From: Octadecabacter sp. B2R22
GTDB taxonomy: Bacteria; Pseudomonadota; Alphaproteobacteria; Rhodobacterales; Rhodobacteraceae
DNA length: 64,000 bases
NCBI RefSeq assembly: GCF_018861045.1
Contig: NZ_JAHKQJ010000010.1
Coordinates: 1-64,000, forward strand
Reading direction: 5' to 3'
The notes beneath the pieces were generated by a model, which saw only the letters and a list, made by a program, of their open reading frames with translations, was not told the DNA's origin and ran no database searches. A program made the position numbers and the translations under genes. Of this stretch, positions 16,944 through 25,276 are shown piece after piece (the stretch's first letter is position 1; every line of letters begins with the position of its first letter).

Positions 16944-17972
16944 TCAATCCTGAGGTTTCTCACTAAACAGTCGGGCCGCGAACGGTGCACCGACAATCAC
17001 CGTTACGATCCGCAACACATGGTGCGCGATTACAAAGGCCATGTCTGCCCCTGCGATCAACGCCAGAACCGTCATCTCCGCCTGACCACCGGGCGCGAAC
17101 GCCAAGAGAGTTTCCATCGGCGGGGCCAGATCAAGAAGGTGAATCACCTCCACAAAGAACGCCGCAAGGATGAGCAGGATCACGCAAAAGCCCAAGGCCG
17201 CAACAACCACGCGGCGCAGCTCCTCTCCTGTGATGCCTGCGTATTTTGACCCAACGACCATGCCAATGTAAAATTGCGCAAGCCAGATGGCTTCGGCGGG
17301 CGGGCGATGTTCCAAAATGCCAAGTAAGGCGAGAACAGCGGCCAGTATCATCGGCCCAAGGATGGATGCGCCAATCATTCCGACGGCCTTGGCGATTTGC
17401 CAGCCCGCCAATCCGGCCACGGCCAGCAACACCAGCTGAAACACCGGCAAGCTTGACGCAGGTGCGCCCGGTGGGTTGCTGAGATCTACGCCCCAGTATC
17501 CTTTCAGGATAAAGGGCAAGGCGGCCACGATGACCATGACCCGCGTGGCATGGACCAGTGACAGGGCTCGCACATCGCCACCGGCTTCTTCGCCAAACAG
17601 CAACATGTCCTGCAAGCCACCCGGCATGGCCGAATAGTAACTGGTTGGGAAATCAAATCCCCAAAGCTTTTGGAAGTAGGGAACGCCGACCAGCCCGATG
17701 ACACACACCATCACCGGAACGAGGACCAGCGTCGTCCACATGGAGGCCATGCTGATAACAAGAGCCACGGTGAATGTTGATCCAACCGCGACGCCAAGGA
17801 TCGATCGCATCGCATTGTTCAGAAGGGGAATCCCCTTCATCTGCACCCCCAGAAGGGCTGCGATCAAACAGGCTGTGATAGGCCCCAAAAGCCAAGGCAA
17901 CGGTAGCCTGAGAAGAACAAATACAATGCCTCCGATTGCTGCGATAGCGTGCGTAACAAGTACTCGTTTCAT
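16944..17972 (-). CDS. AbrB-family (COG3180-type) integral membrane protein
   Basis: 342 residues with about ten hydrophobic segments. Two similar halves both carry the family pattern of a GxxxG-rich helix (LPWLLGPITACLIAALLG and a second copy around GASILGPMILAAVLALLG). Family members are linked to ammonia-monooxygenase-like regulators by name only; many are thought to be transporters or exporters of small organic molecules. The ATG at 17972 overlaps the stop of the GntR regulator by 4 bases (ATGA); a GTG two codons earlier is the alternative. The coupling suggests that the regulator senses the substrate of this protein. Confidence 0.75.
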   Translation of the reverse strand: MKRVLVTHAIAAIGGIVFVLLRLPLPWLLGPITACLIAALLGVQMKGIPLLNNAMRSILGVAVGSTFTVALVISMASMWTTLVLVPVMVCVIGLVGVPYFQKLWGFDFPTSYYSAMPGGLQDMLLFGEEAGGDVRALSLVHATRVMVIVAALPFILKGYWGVDLSNPPGAPASSLPVFQLVLLAVAGLAGWQIAKAVGMIGASILGPMILAAVLALLGILEHRPPAEAIWLAQFYIGMVVGSKYAGITGEELRRVVVAALGFCVILLILAAFFVEVIHLLDLAPPMETLLAFAPGGQAEMTVLALIAGADMAFVIAHHVLRIVTVIVGAPFAARLFSEKPQD

Positions 17973-18619
17973 CCCCACATCACCTTCAGCCTATACCGCA
18001 GAGAGGTCTGCAAATGCGCCTCAGCCGCCGCGCCCGCACCGATCATGTCACCCGCACCGATGGCGTCCATGATTTGTTGATGTTGGTGCACGACGATCGA
18101 AACACGCTCTGGGTCGGCCAGTGTTGTCGGCCCAAGCAAAAGTAAGGCGTTGTTCATGGCCCGTGCGGCATCCAACAGAAACCGATTACGGGCAGAAAGA
18201 TAGATCGCTTGGTGAAACCGTTGGTTGATCGCGGCTGCGCGGGCCGCGTTGTTTTGCGCATTCGAAATCTCGTCGTTTAAGGCGGCCATCGCATCCACCT
18301 CGGCTTCGGCTGCGTGTTTGGCGGCCATTTCTGCGGCCGTGCGTTCCAGAACCAATCGCATTTCATATAGCTCGACAACTTCGGCCTGTCCCAGCTTTCG
18401 GATCACCGCGCCATATCGCGGGCGATGTTCGATGATGTTCTCGGCCTCTAGCCGTCGCAGTGCTTCGCGGACGGGAGTGCGGGACAATGTTAATCTTTCG
18501 GAAACTTCGATTTCGCGAAGCCGATCACCCGGTTGATAGATGCCTGCTTCGATGGCTTGCATAAGCTTTGCAAATGCCACGCCCCCTTGGGACAGGTTTT
18601 CTTCATCTTCGGTTTTCAT
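17969..18619 (-). CDS. GntR-family transcriptional regulator (FadR/FCD subfamily)
   Basis: 216 residues. The winged helix-turn-helix (about 22-85) contains LSRTPVREALRRLEAENII, the signature of GntR proteins, followed by an all-helical FCD ligand-binding domain (about 90-205) with the His/Glu/Arg residues that often bind a carboxylate and metal. It is transcribed ahead of the AbrB-type membrane protein with a 4-base overlap, so it most likely controls that gene and itself. A candidate operator lies just upstream at 18630-18652. Confidence 0.88.
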   Translation of the reverse strand: MKTEDEENLSQGGVAFAKLMQAIEAGIYQPGDRLREIEVSERLTLSRTPVREALRRLEAENIIEHRPRYGAVIRKLGQAEVVELYEMRLVLERTAAEMAAKHAAEAEVDAMAALNDEISNAQNNAARAAAINQRFHQAIYLSARNRFLLDAARAMNNALLLLGPTTLADPERVSIVVHQHQQIMDAIGAGDMIGAGAAAEAHLQTSLRYRLKVMWG

Positions 18620-18629
18620 TGACTATCCT

Positions 18630-18652
18630 TGCATTGTATCCGCTTGGATGCA
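18630..18652. promoter_or_regulatory. Candidate GntR operator
   Basis: Nested dyad just upstream of the gntR start: TGCAT at 18630-18634 pairs with ATGCA at 18648-18652, and ATCC at 18638-18641 pairs with GGAT at 18646-18649. FadR-type regulators bind short dyads in their own promoters. Assignment to this regulator is by position only. Confidence 0.35.
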
Positions 18653-18800
18653 TAATTCATAGGATGGCCGGACCGCCTTGTCAAAGACGGCCTGATGCTC
18701 TTTGGCCTCGGTGTTGTCTGCTGCACTCATGGCCCCTGATAGGCAACAGAATTTGACTCTCGTTTCAAATTGCTAATGATTGAGGTGGGAGAATTACATC

Positions 18801-19760
18801 TTGGCACCGCTACCTACATCACATGTTGATGCTGTTATTGCGTCCGTGGAGTCGAAATCGGCTGCGGCGCGGTCTCGGCTTGCGGCGTCTTGGCGGCGGT
18901 CCATGTTGTCCCATGGGCTTGATCCTTCTCATGCTGCGTCACCGTCCTATTTGACGGGGCGTGATGTTGCGTACCGGCAGGATGCGCTGGGGCGCGTCAT
19001 GGAAATCGCGGCCCCTCAACTGGATCGGCTTTATGAGTTGGTCGGAAGTTCGGGCTGCGGCGTTGTACTAACTGACTGTGATGGTGTCGTTGTCGATCAT
19101 CGTTTCTCTGACGCAGACCAAACCGTTTTTGAAGGCTGGGGCTTAGGCCTTGGTGCGATCTGGAGCGAGGCCGCCGAAGGCACCAATGGCATCGGCACAT
19201 GCATTACCGAAGAACGGTCCGTCACCATCCACCGCAATGACCATTTTATGGCCCGAAACACCGCGATGAGTTGCATCGACGCCCCGATCTTTGGGGCTGA
19301 GGGTCAATTAATCGCCGCACTTGATGTGTCCTCGGCGCGGGCTGATCAAACCCAGACCATCAATGGGCTGATTGCAGAGATGGTTTCGCGGATCGCCCGT
19401 ACAGTTGAGGCTGATAATTTCCGTGCCAATTTTGCGCAGACCCGCATCGTTGTTGCGGATCATGACGACTCCACAAGCTCAATGTTGCTTGCGGTCGACC
19501 AAGACGATGTGGTCGTCGGGGCGACCCGTGGCGCGCGCAAGGCTTATGGGCTCGAAGCGCAAGGCAAATTGACACCTTTGCCCGCCAGCGACTTGTTTGG
19601 GCGGGGTGATGGCCCTGTCGGTTTCGATAAAGCTGAACGCGCTGTTCTGGTGCGCGCTTTGGTACGGGCAAACAACAACGTCAGCGTTGCGGCCCGCGAC
19701 TTGGCGGTGTCTCGCGCGACGCTATATCGGCGCATGAAACGGCTTGGCCTAAACGAATAA
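18801..19760 (+). CDS. GAF-domain regulator with Fis-type helix-turn-helix
   Basis: 319 residues from TTG at 18801, chosen because GAGGTGGGAG lies 9 bases upstream; an earlier in-frame TTG at 18780 has no such site. The N-terminal and middle part resembles the sensor half of AcoR-type activators, with a GAF domain (about 70-200; GTNGIGTCITE and DAPIFGAEGQL are typical). The C-terminal helix-turn-helix (NNVSVAARDLAVSRATLYRRMKRL region) is of the Fis/NtrC type. The AAA+ sigma-54 activation domain that normally lies between them is absent, so it should act on sigma-70-type promoters or as a repressor. It stands directly before the molybdenum hydroxylase operon and probably controls it. Confidence 0.82.
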   Translation: MAPLPTSHVDAVIASVESKSAAARSRLAASWRRSMLSHGLDPSHAASPSYLTGRDVAYRQDALGRVMEIAAPQLDRLYELVGSSGCGVVLTDCDGVVVDHRFSDADQTVFEGWGLGLGAIWSEAAEGTNGIGTCITEERSVTIHRNDHFMARNTAMSCIDAPIFGAEGQLIAALDVSSARADQTQTINGLIAEMVSRIARTVEADNFRANFAQTRIVVADHDDSTSSMLLAVDQDDVVVGATRGARKAYGLEAQGKLTPLPASDLFGRGDGPVGFDKAERAVLVRALVRANNNVSVAARDLAVSRATLYRRMKRLGLNE

Positions 19761-19885
19761 CGCGCCGCCTGTCTCACATGTGCGACACATTCGGGACGCC
19801 TTGGCATCCCGACCACTTCCCAGACCTCTCTAAAATTGCTGCTCTGTCCACCTTGAGGAGACATTGATGGACTGGGAGGCCCGCA

Positions 19886-20401
19886 ATGAAATTAACCGAC
19901 CAACGCCAGATCGCTGCTGAACGAAGCGCGGTTTGGAATGCGATCTTGAATCCTGAGGTTCTGAAAGCCTGCATTCCAGGCTGTGAAGAGCTTACGGGGT
20001 CACCCGAAGACGGGTTCGAAGCAGTCGTCGTGCAGAAAGTTGGCCCCGTAAAGGCCAAATTCAAAGGCGAAGTCACAATATCAGACATTGTTGAAGGCGA
20101 AAGCCTGACGTTGTCTGGTCAAGGTAAAGGCGGGCCTGCTGGGTTTGCCTCTGGGTCTGCCGACGTGCGGTTGAGTGACGTCGATGGCGGCACACTGCTT
20201 GAATATGACGTGGACGCGAAGGTGGGGGGCAAGCTCGCCCAGCTTGGCAGCCGGATTATTGACGGGTTCGCCAAAAAACTTGCGGGCCAATTCTTTGAAC
20301 GGTTCCAAGACGGGCTAGAGCCCGAAACTGCGGGCGCGGCCGAAGACACCAAAGAACAGGAGACTAAAAAAGGATGGATCGGGCGCGTGTTTTCATCATG
20401 A
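19886..20401 (+). CDS. coxG: CoxG-like SRPBCC-fold protein
   Basis: 171 residues. START/SRPBCC-fold protein of the CO-dehydrogenase subunit G family, found beside coxSLM-type operons. In CO oxidisers CoxG helps to attach the enzyme to the membrane. Seen here: the N-terminal MKLTDQRQI, a PGCEEL motif and a Gly-rich GQGKGGPAGFASG strand. A strong ribosome site GGGAGG precedes the ATG by 7 bases. It is the first structural gene after the GAF regulator, 37 bases before coxS. Confidence 0.88.
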   Translation: MKLTDQRQIAAERSAVWNAILNPEVLKACIPGCEELTGSPEDGFEAVVVQKVGPVKAKFKGEVTISDIVEGESLTLSGQGKGGPAGFASGSADVRLSDVDGGTLLEYDVDAKVGGKLAQLGSRIIDGFAKKLAGQFFERFQDGLEPETAGAAEDTKEQETKKGWIGRVFSS

Positions 20402-20438
20402 CGCACACCGGTCTTTGATCATTTCTAGGGAGGAAAAG

Positions 20439-20924
20439 ATGCCAAAGATAACCATGAACATCAACGGGCGCGAGACGTCGGCAGAGGTGGAAAACCGCAC
20501 TCTGTTGTCTACTGCGCTGCGTGAAAAGTTGCACCTGACAGGTACGCATATCGGCTGTGATACCAGTCAATGCGGTGCCTGTGTCGTCCATGTGAACGGC
20601 AAGGCTGTGAAGTCCTGCACAATTTTCGCATCCGAACTTGATGGGGCGAACATTGATACCATCGAAGGCCAAGCCAGCCCAGACGGGACGCTGAATGTCA
20701 TTCAACAGGCGTTTCAGGATCACCACGGATTGCAGTGCGGATTTTGCACGCCCGGCATGGTGATGAGTGCCGCGGCACTGCTGAAAGAGAACCCGAAGCC
20801 AACCGAGGCCGAGGTGCGCGACTACCTCGAAGGGAACATCTGCCGATGCACTGGATACCAAGGCATCGTGAACGCAATCATGGCTGCGAGCGGACAAGAC
20901 GTCCCCTCCATCGCCGCTGAATAA
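20439..20924 (+). CDS. coxS: Molybdenum hydroxylase small subunit, 2 x [2Fe-2S]
   Basis: 161 residues. Electron-transfer subunit of a xanthine-oxidase-family enzyme. The plant-type [2Fe-2S] cluster is bound by CDTSQCGAC plus a later Cys (VKSC), and the second, helical cluster domain has CGFCTPG and CRCTGYQGI. ATG at 20439 follows GGGAGG by 6 bases; the frame upstream of it adds eight residues without support. It passes electrons from the Mo centre of the large subunit to FAD in the medium subunit. Confidence 0.93.
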   Translation: MPKITMNINGRETSAEVENRTLLSTALREKLHLTGTHIGCDTSQCGACVVHVNGKAVKSCTIFASELDGANIDTIEGQASPDGTLNVIQQAFQDHHGLQCGFCTPGMVMSAAALLKENPKPTEAEVRDYLEGNICRCTGYQGIVNAIMAASGQDVPSIAAE

Positions 20925-20937
20925 GGGAGGATACCAA

Positions 20938-23304
20938 ATGCCAGACGGAGGAATTGGTGCACCAACCAAACGCAGAGAAGACACGCGGTTTCTAACGGGC
21001 CGCGGAAAATACACAGACGATTTCACGCCGCAAAACACATCTTATTGCGCCTTTGCGCGCAGTCAGGTGGCGAACGGCGTGATCAAGAGTGTCGACACGA
21101 GTGCTGCGGCTGAAATGCCCGGTGTCTTAGCGACATTCACCGGCGAAGATTTCGTTGAGGTCGGCGGCAACCCCGCTGGCTGGGCTATCGTGAGCCGTGA
21201 CGGCGAACCGATGAAAGAACCTAAACGTCCCGTTCTTGCGCACGGTAAAGTCCGCCATGTTGGCGATGCTTATGCAGCCGTAGTCGCTGAGACGCTGGAA
21301 CAGGCGCTTGATGCGGTTGAAGCGATCGAAGCGGACATCGACGAACAGGATGCTGTCACGGATATGGCGTCGGCAGTCGCAGGGGCCGGTTCTATGGTCC
21401 ATGACGAGATCGAAACCAACGTCTGCTTCGATTGGGGTTGGATCGAAGACAACCGTGCCGCCACGGATGAGGCGATCAAAAACGCGCCACATGTGACGAC
21501 ACTGGAACTGATCAACAACCGCCTTGTTCCAAATGCTCTGGAACCTCGTGCGTCAATCGGGGAATATGATCCGGGCACGGGTGATTACAAACTGACAACC
21601 ACCTCACAAAACCCGCACCTGTCGCGGCTTTTGATTGCGGCTTTTGTTCTTGGAATTCCAGAGAACAAACTGACGGTTCTTGCCCCTGACGTTGGCGGCG
21701 GGTTTGGCTCGAAAATCTATCACTACAGCGAAGAAGCTTTGGTGTTGGCGGCGGCCAAGAAACTCGGGCGGCCAGTGAAATGGACTGCAACACGCACGGA
21801 ATCTTTCCTTGCGGATGCGCACGGTCGAGATCACGTCACCAAGATCGAACTCGCCTGCGAAAAGGACGGCACGTTCATCGCGTTCCGCACCGAGACGATG
21901 GCGAATGTCGGGGCCTATCTGTCGAACTTTTCGACCGTTACGCCGACGTTCTTGCACGGAACACTGATGGCAGGGAACTACACCGTTCCCAATGTCTATG
22001 TGAACGTAAAGGCAGTGTTCACCAACACAGCACCCGTCGATGCCTATCGCGGCGCCGGTCGCCCCGAGGCGACCTATTCACTGGAACGGGTGATCGATAA
22101 ATGTGCCCGCGAACTGGGCATTGATCCTGTTGAAATTCGGCGCAAGAACTTCATCAAGAAGGACCAATATCCTTACGCGTCTGCCGCCGGCCTAGAATAT
22201 GACAGCGGCGACTACGACACCTTGATGGATGGTTTGGAAAAGGTAGCTGATTTTGCGGGGTTCGAAGCGCGTCGCGCGGAGAGTGCCAAGAATGGCAAGC
22301 TGCGTGGGCTTGGCATCAACGCCTACGTTGAGGCCTGCGGTATCGCGCCGTCCAACCTTGTCGGTATCCTTGGTGCGCGTGTCGGGCTTTATGATGCCGC
22401 GACCGTGCGGGTGAACCCGACAGGCAATATCTCGGTGATGGTGGGGGCGCACAGTCACGGCCAAGGCCATGAAACGGCCTTCCCGCAGATCGTCGCAGAT
22501 ATGCTGGGCGTTGATCCGCAGTCGGTCGACATCGTCCACGGTGACACGTCCAAAATCCCGTTCGGGATGGGCACCTACGGGTCACGTAGCCTTGCGGTGT
22601 GCGGATCTGCAGTGTTCCGCGCCACTGAAAAGATCATCTTCAAAGCGACGGCGATTGCAGCTCATATGCTGGAGGACAAGCCGGAAAATATCGAATTCAA
22701 CGATGGAGTCTTTTCAATCAAAGGGACGAACAAGAACGTTGGCTTTGGTGATGTCGCGCTAAAGGCCTATATCCCGCACGACTATCCAATCGAGGATCTT
22801 GAACCTGGTTTGGAAGAAACCGCCTTCTATGATCCTGCGAACTTCACATACCCCTCTGGCGCTTATGCCAGTGAGGTCGAGGTCGATCCGGAGACTGGCA
22901 AAGTCACGATCTGTTCCATGGTAGCGCTCGATGATTTCGGCGTGGTCGTGAACCCGATGATCGTTACGGGTCAGGTTGAGGGCGGTTTGGCGCAAGGCAT
23001 CGGTCAGGCATTGTTGGAAAACGGCGTCTATGACGACACCGGCCAACTGCTGTCTGGGTCCTTGATGGATTACGCGATGCCAAGGGCGGATGACTTGCCG
23101 AACCTCGTCGTTGATCACAGCCATGCAACGCGTTGTACCCATAACCCGATCGGGTCAAAGGGCTGCGGTGAAGCGGGGGCGATTGGTTCCCCTCCGACCA
23201 TCGTGAACGCTGTTGTAGATGCGCTTTCTCGTGGGGGGCACGATGTCGATCATATCGATATGCCTGTGTCTCCGTCGCGCGTTTGGGCGGCTATGAACAA
23301 ATGA
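20938..23304 (+). CDS. coxL: Molybdenum hydroxylase large subunit, form II CoxL type
   Basis: 788 residues. Binds molybdopterin-cytosine-dinucleotide cofactor and carries the active site. The active-site loop reads AYRGAGR (369-375), which is the form II signature; true CO dehydrogenases (form I) have AYxCSFR with a Cys that binds Cu. The gene order S-L-M is also the form II order. The substrate is therefore unknown, probably an aldehyde, purine or N-heterocycle. GxGxG-rich cofactor loops and the C-terminal GSKGCGEAGAIGSPP segment, with the likely catalytic Glu in GEAG, are intact. Ribosome site GGGAGG 8 bases upstream. Confidence 0.92.
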   Translation: MPDGGIGAPTKRREDTRFLTGRGKYTDDFTPQNTSYCAFARSQVANGVIKSVDTSAAAEMPGVLATFTGEDFVEVGGNPAGWAIVSRDGEPMKEPKRPVLAHGKVRHVGDAYAAVVAETLEQALDAVEAIEADIDEQDAVTDMASAVAGAGSMVHDEIETNVCFDWGWIEDNRAATDEAIKNAPHVTTLELINNRLVPNALEPRASIGEYDPGTGDYKLTTTSQNPHLSRLLIAAFVLGIPENKLTVLAPDVGGGFGSKIYHYSEEALVLAAAKKLGRPVKWTATRTESFLADAHGRDHVTKIELACEKDGTFIAFRTETMANVGAYLSNFSTVTPTFLHGTLMAGNYTVPNVYVNVKAVFTNTAPVDAYRGAGRPEATYSLERVIDKCARELGIDPVEIRRKNFIKKDQYPYASAAGLEYDSGDYDTLMDGLEKVADFAGFEARRAESAKNGKLRGLGINAYVEACGIAPSNLVGILGARVGLYDAATVRVNPTGNISVMVGAHSHGQGHETAFPQIVADMLGVDPQSVDIVHGDTSKIPFGMGTYGSRSLAVCGSAVFRATEKIIFKATAIAAHMLEDKPENIEFNDGVFSIKGTNKNVGFGDVALKAYIPHDYPIEDLEPGLEETAFYDPANFTYPSGAYASEVEVDPETGKVTICSMVALDDFGVVVNPMIVTGQVEGGLAQGIGQALLENGVYDDTGQLLSGSLMDYAMPRADDLPNLVVDHSHATRCTHNPIGSKGCGEAGAIGSPPTIVNAVVDALSRGGHDVDHIDMPVSPSRVWAAMNK

Positions 23305-23317
23305 CTTTCTACTGGCG

Positions 23318-23342
23318 AAGGGCAGGGGTGCGCCCCTCCCTT
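23318..23342 (+). promoter_or_regulatory. Intra-operon hairpin between coxL and coxM
   Basis: AAGGG-C-AGGGG pairs with CCCCT-CCCTT around a TGCG loop, with one bulged C on the left arm. No T-run follows, so it is more likely an RNA-processing or stability element that sets subunit ratios than a terminator. Confidence 0.4.
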
Positions 23343-23367
23343 TGGCCACAGAACAAGGACATGAAAT

Positions 23368-24150
23368 ATGTATGATTTTGATTTGGTAATCCCCACGACG
23401 GTGGCCGAGGCATCAACGGCAATGAAGGCGGATGGCGCGCAAGCGCTGGGCGGCGGGCAAACGCTTTTGCCGACCATGAAGCAACGACTTGCTGCACCGG
23501 AAACCTTGGTGAAATTGAGCGGGTTAAGCGAGCTGGTCAGTGTTAGCACCGACGCCGGAGCGCTCTGCGTTGGCGGCGCAACAACCCACGGGCAAGTCGC
23601 ACAGGACGGCACGGACTACCCCGCCTTGGCCGCTTTGGCTGGCAACATCGGTGATCCGGCAGTTCGCAACCGTGGCACGATTGGCGGATCTATCGCCAAC
23701 AACGACCCATCAGCGTGCTATCCGGCTGGCGCGCTCGGGTCGGGCGCGACCATCGTCACCAACACCCGCGAGATTGCAGCGGACGATTTCTTCGTCGACC
23801 TGTTTGAAACAGCTCTCGAAGAAGGTGAGATCGTCACCGGCGTAAACTTCCCGATCCCTGACGCGGCGAACTACCAAAAGTTCGACCAACCCGCCTCACG
23901 ATTTGCGTTGGTCGGTGTTTTTGTCGCCAAGTTCGGCGACACCGTCCGCGTGGCTGTAACGGGTGCGTCCAATGGCGGGGTGTTCCGCTGGTCCGAAGCA
24001 GAAGCAGCCCTGAGCGCGAATTTCGCAGCAGATGCGATTGAGGGCTTGGCTGTTGATGCAGGTGACCTCATCTCGGACCTTCACGGCACGGCTGAGTATC
24101 GCGCGCATTTGATCAGCGTCCTGACGCGTCGCGCTGTACAAAGCTGCTGA
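23368..24150 (+). CDS. coxM: Molybdenum hydroxylase FAD-binding medium subunit
   Basis: 260 residues. FAD-binding PCMH-type domain (about 1-170) with GGGQTLLPTMKQRL at 28-41 and RNRGTIGGSIANNDPSA, the two FAD-contact segments of the family, followed by the CO-dehydrogenase flavoprotein C-terminal domain. It accepts electrons from the CoxS subunit. It follows coxL by 63 bases that contain a hairpin. The length is slightly below the 280-290 residues common in the family. Confidence 0.92.
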   Translation: MYDFDLVIPTTVAEASTAMKADGAQALGGGQTLLPTMKQRLAAPETLVKLSGLSELVSVSTDAGALCVGGATTHGQVAQDGTDYPALAALAGNIGDPAVRNRGTIGGSIANNDPSACYPAGALGSGATIVTNTREIAADDFFVDLFETALEEGEIVTGVNFPIPDAANYQKFDQPASRFALVGVFVAKFGDTVRVAVTGASNGGVFRWSEAEAALSANFAADAIEGLAVDAGDLISDLHGTAEYRAHLISVLTRRAVQSC

Positions 24151-24158
24151 TCACGAAA

Positions 24159-24200
24159 TAAACGGATGCGGCGCCGCTCTCTGGGCATCGCATCCGTTTA
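24159..24200 (+). terminator. 12-bp stem-loop after coxM
   Basis: TAAACGGATGCG at 24159-24170 pairs perfectly with its reverse complement at 24189-24200 around an 18-base loop. It lies between coxM and the XdhC-type gene and no long T-run follows. It may attenuate transcription into the maturation gene or protect the upstream mRNA. Confidence 0.4.
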
Positions 24201-24224
24201 CCGCTGCCAGAAAGCGCACCGTTC

Positions 24225-25157
24225 ATGCAAATGACACCGATTACATCGCCACATTCTGACACCCGTGACCCCTTGCTCGCGCTCGCGACGGGGCACGTGT
24301 CGGGTGTTTTGGCTTTGGTCATCCGAACCGAGGGGCCATCTTATCGCTCTGTCGGGGCGTCGATGGTCTTTGAAGATAGCGGTGTGCGGATCGGAAGCCT
24401 GTCATCAGGCTGTATCGAAGCGGACCTCGCACTGCATGCGGCGCGAGTGTTGTCAGACGGCACTCCTTTGCGCGTTCTGTACGGCAGGGGATCGCCCTAC
24501 AAAGACATTCAGCTTCCTTGCGGTGGCGGGCTCGAGATTTTGCTTCTGCCGCAACCGCGACCGGATGAACTGTCCTTGATCGCAACGGTGGTAACGGACC
24601 GCCGGCCAGTTGCGATTTCGATCGACTTTGAAACGGGGCGTATCTCGCGTTCCGCCCCCACGGTGACCGGTATTCATGGCGACCGTTTCGACTTGGCATT
24701 AATCCCGCCGCTTCGGTTTGCCGTCTTCGGCAAAGGCCCCGAGGCGACGACGTTTACACGGCTGGTTCAATCGCTTGGCTATGAGGGTGACTTGGTTTCA
24801 CCTGACTTGGAAACGCTCAGCATTCCGCCTGTAAGCGGATGGGTGACGCACGAAATTCGCAGCCCAATTTGCCCTGAAAATGTAGCTCTCGACGACAGAA
24901 CCGCTGTCCTCCTGTTTTTTCATGACCATGAGTGGGAAGCCCCAATCCTGAAGGGGATCTTTGATCATGACACCTGCTACATTGGCTGTCAGGGCAGTTG
25001 GCAAACCAGTCAAACCAGATTGGCTGAATTGAAAGACTTGGGCGTTTGCGATGAAGATGCGCAAAAGGTGCGCGGTCCGATTGGGTTAATACCCTCCGTG
25101 CGGGACAGCAGCACCCTTGCTGTGTCCGTCCTTGCGGAAATTTTGGCGTCGCAGTGA
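24225..25157 (+). CDS. XdhC/CoxI-family molybdenum-cofactor maturation protein
   Basis: 310 residues. The N-terminal XdhC/CoxI domain carries TEGPSYRSVGASMVF and SLSSGCIEADL, and the C-terminal Rossmann-like XdhC domain carries FGKGPEATTF and IGLIPSVRDS. XdhC binds the molybdenum cofactor and helps to insert its sulfurated form into the large subunit. It is downstream of coxG-S-L-M on the same strand, so it should serve that enzyme. A weak ribosome site makes the exact start uncertain by a few codons. Confidence 0.85.
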   Translation: MQMTPITSPHSDTRDPLLALATGHVSGVLALVIRTEGPSYRSVGASMVFEDSGVRIGSLSSGCIEADLALHAARVLSDGTPLRVLYGRGSPYKDIQLPCGGGLEILLLPQPRPDELSLIATVVTDRRPVAISIDFETGRISRSAPTVTGIHGDRFDLALIPPLRFAVFGKGPEATTFTRLVQSLGYEGDLVSPDLETLSIPPVSGWVTHEIRSPICPENVALDDRTAVLLFFHDHEWEAPILKGIFDHDTCYIGCQGSWQTSQTRLAELKDLGVCDEDAQKVRGPIGLIPSVRDSSTLAVSVLAEILASQ

Positions 25158-25276
25158 ACCTCCGCGCGATCATTCGATAGGACGCGCCGAATATCGCTGA
25201 CGTTACAACAACGCACATATTGAAACTTTGCCTTCGCGGCCCACTGGCTTAGGGTCCGATCAAAAGGATTTTGAGT

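Noticed and set aside
20364-21038. Minus-strand 224-residue frame across coxS
   Set aside because: It covers the strongly conserved iron-sulfur gene on the other strand and has no motif.
20938-23304. True CO dehydrogenase (form I) for coxL
   Set aside because: The active-site loop is AYRGAGR and lacks the Cys of AYxCSFR; gene order S-L-M also fits form II.
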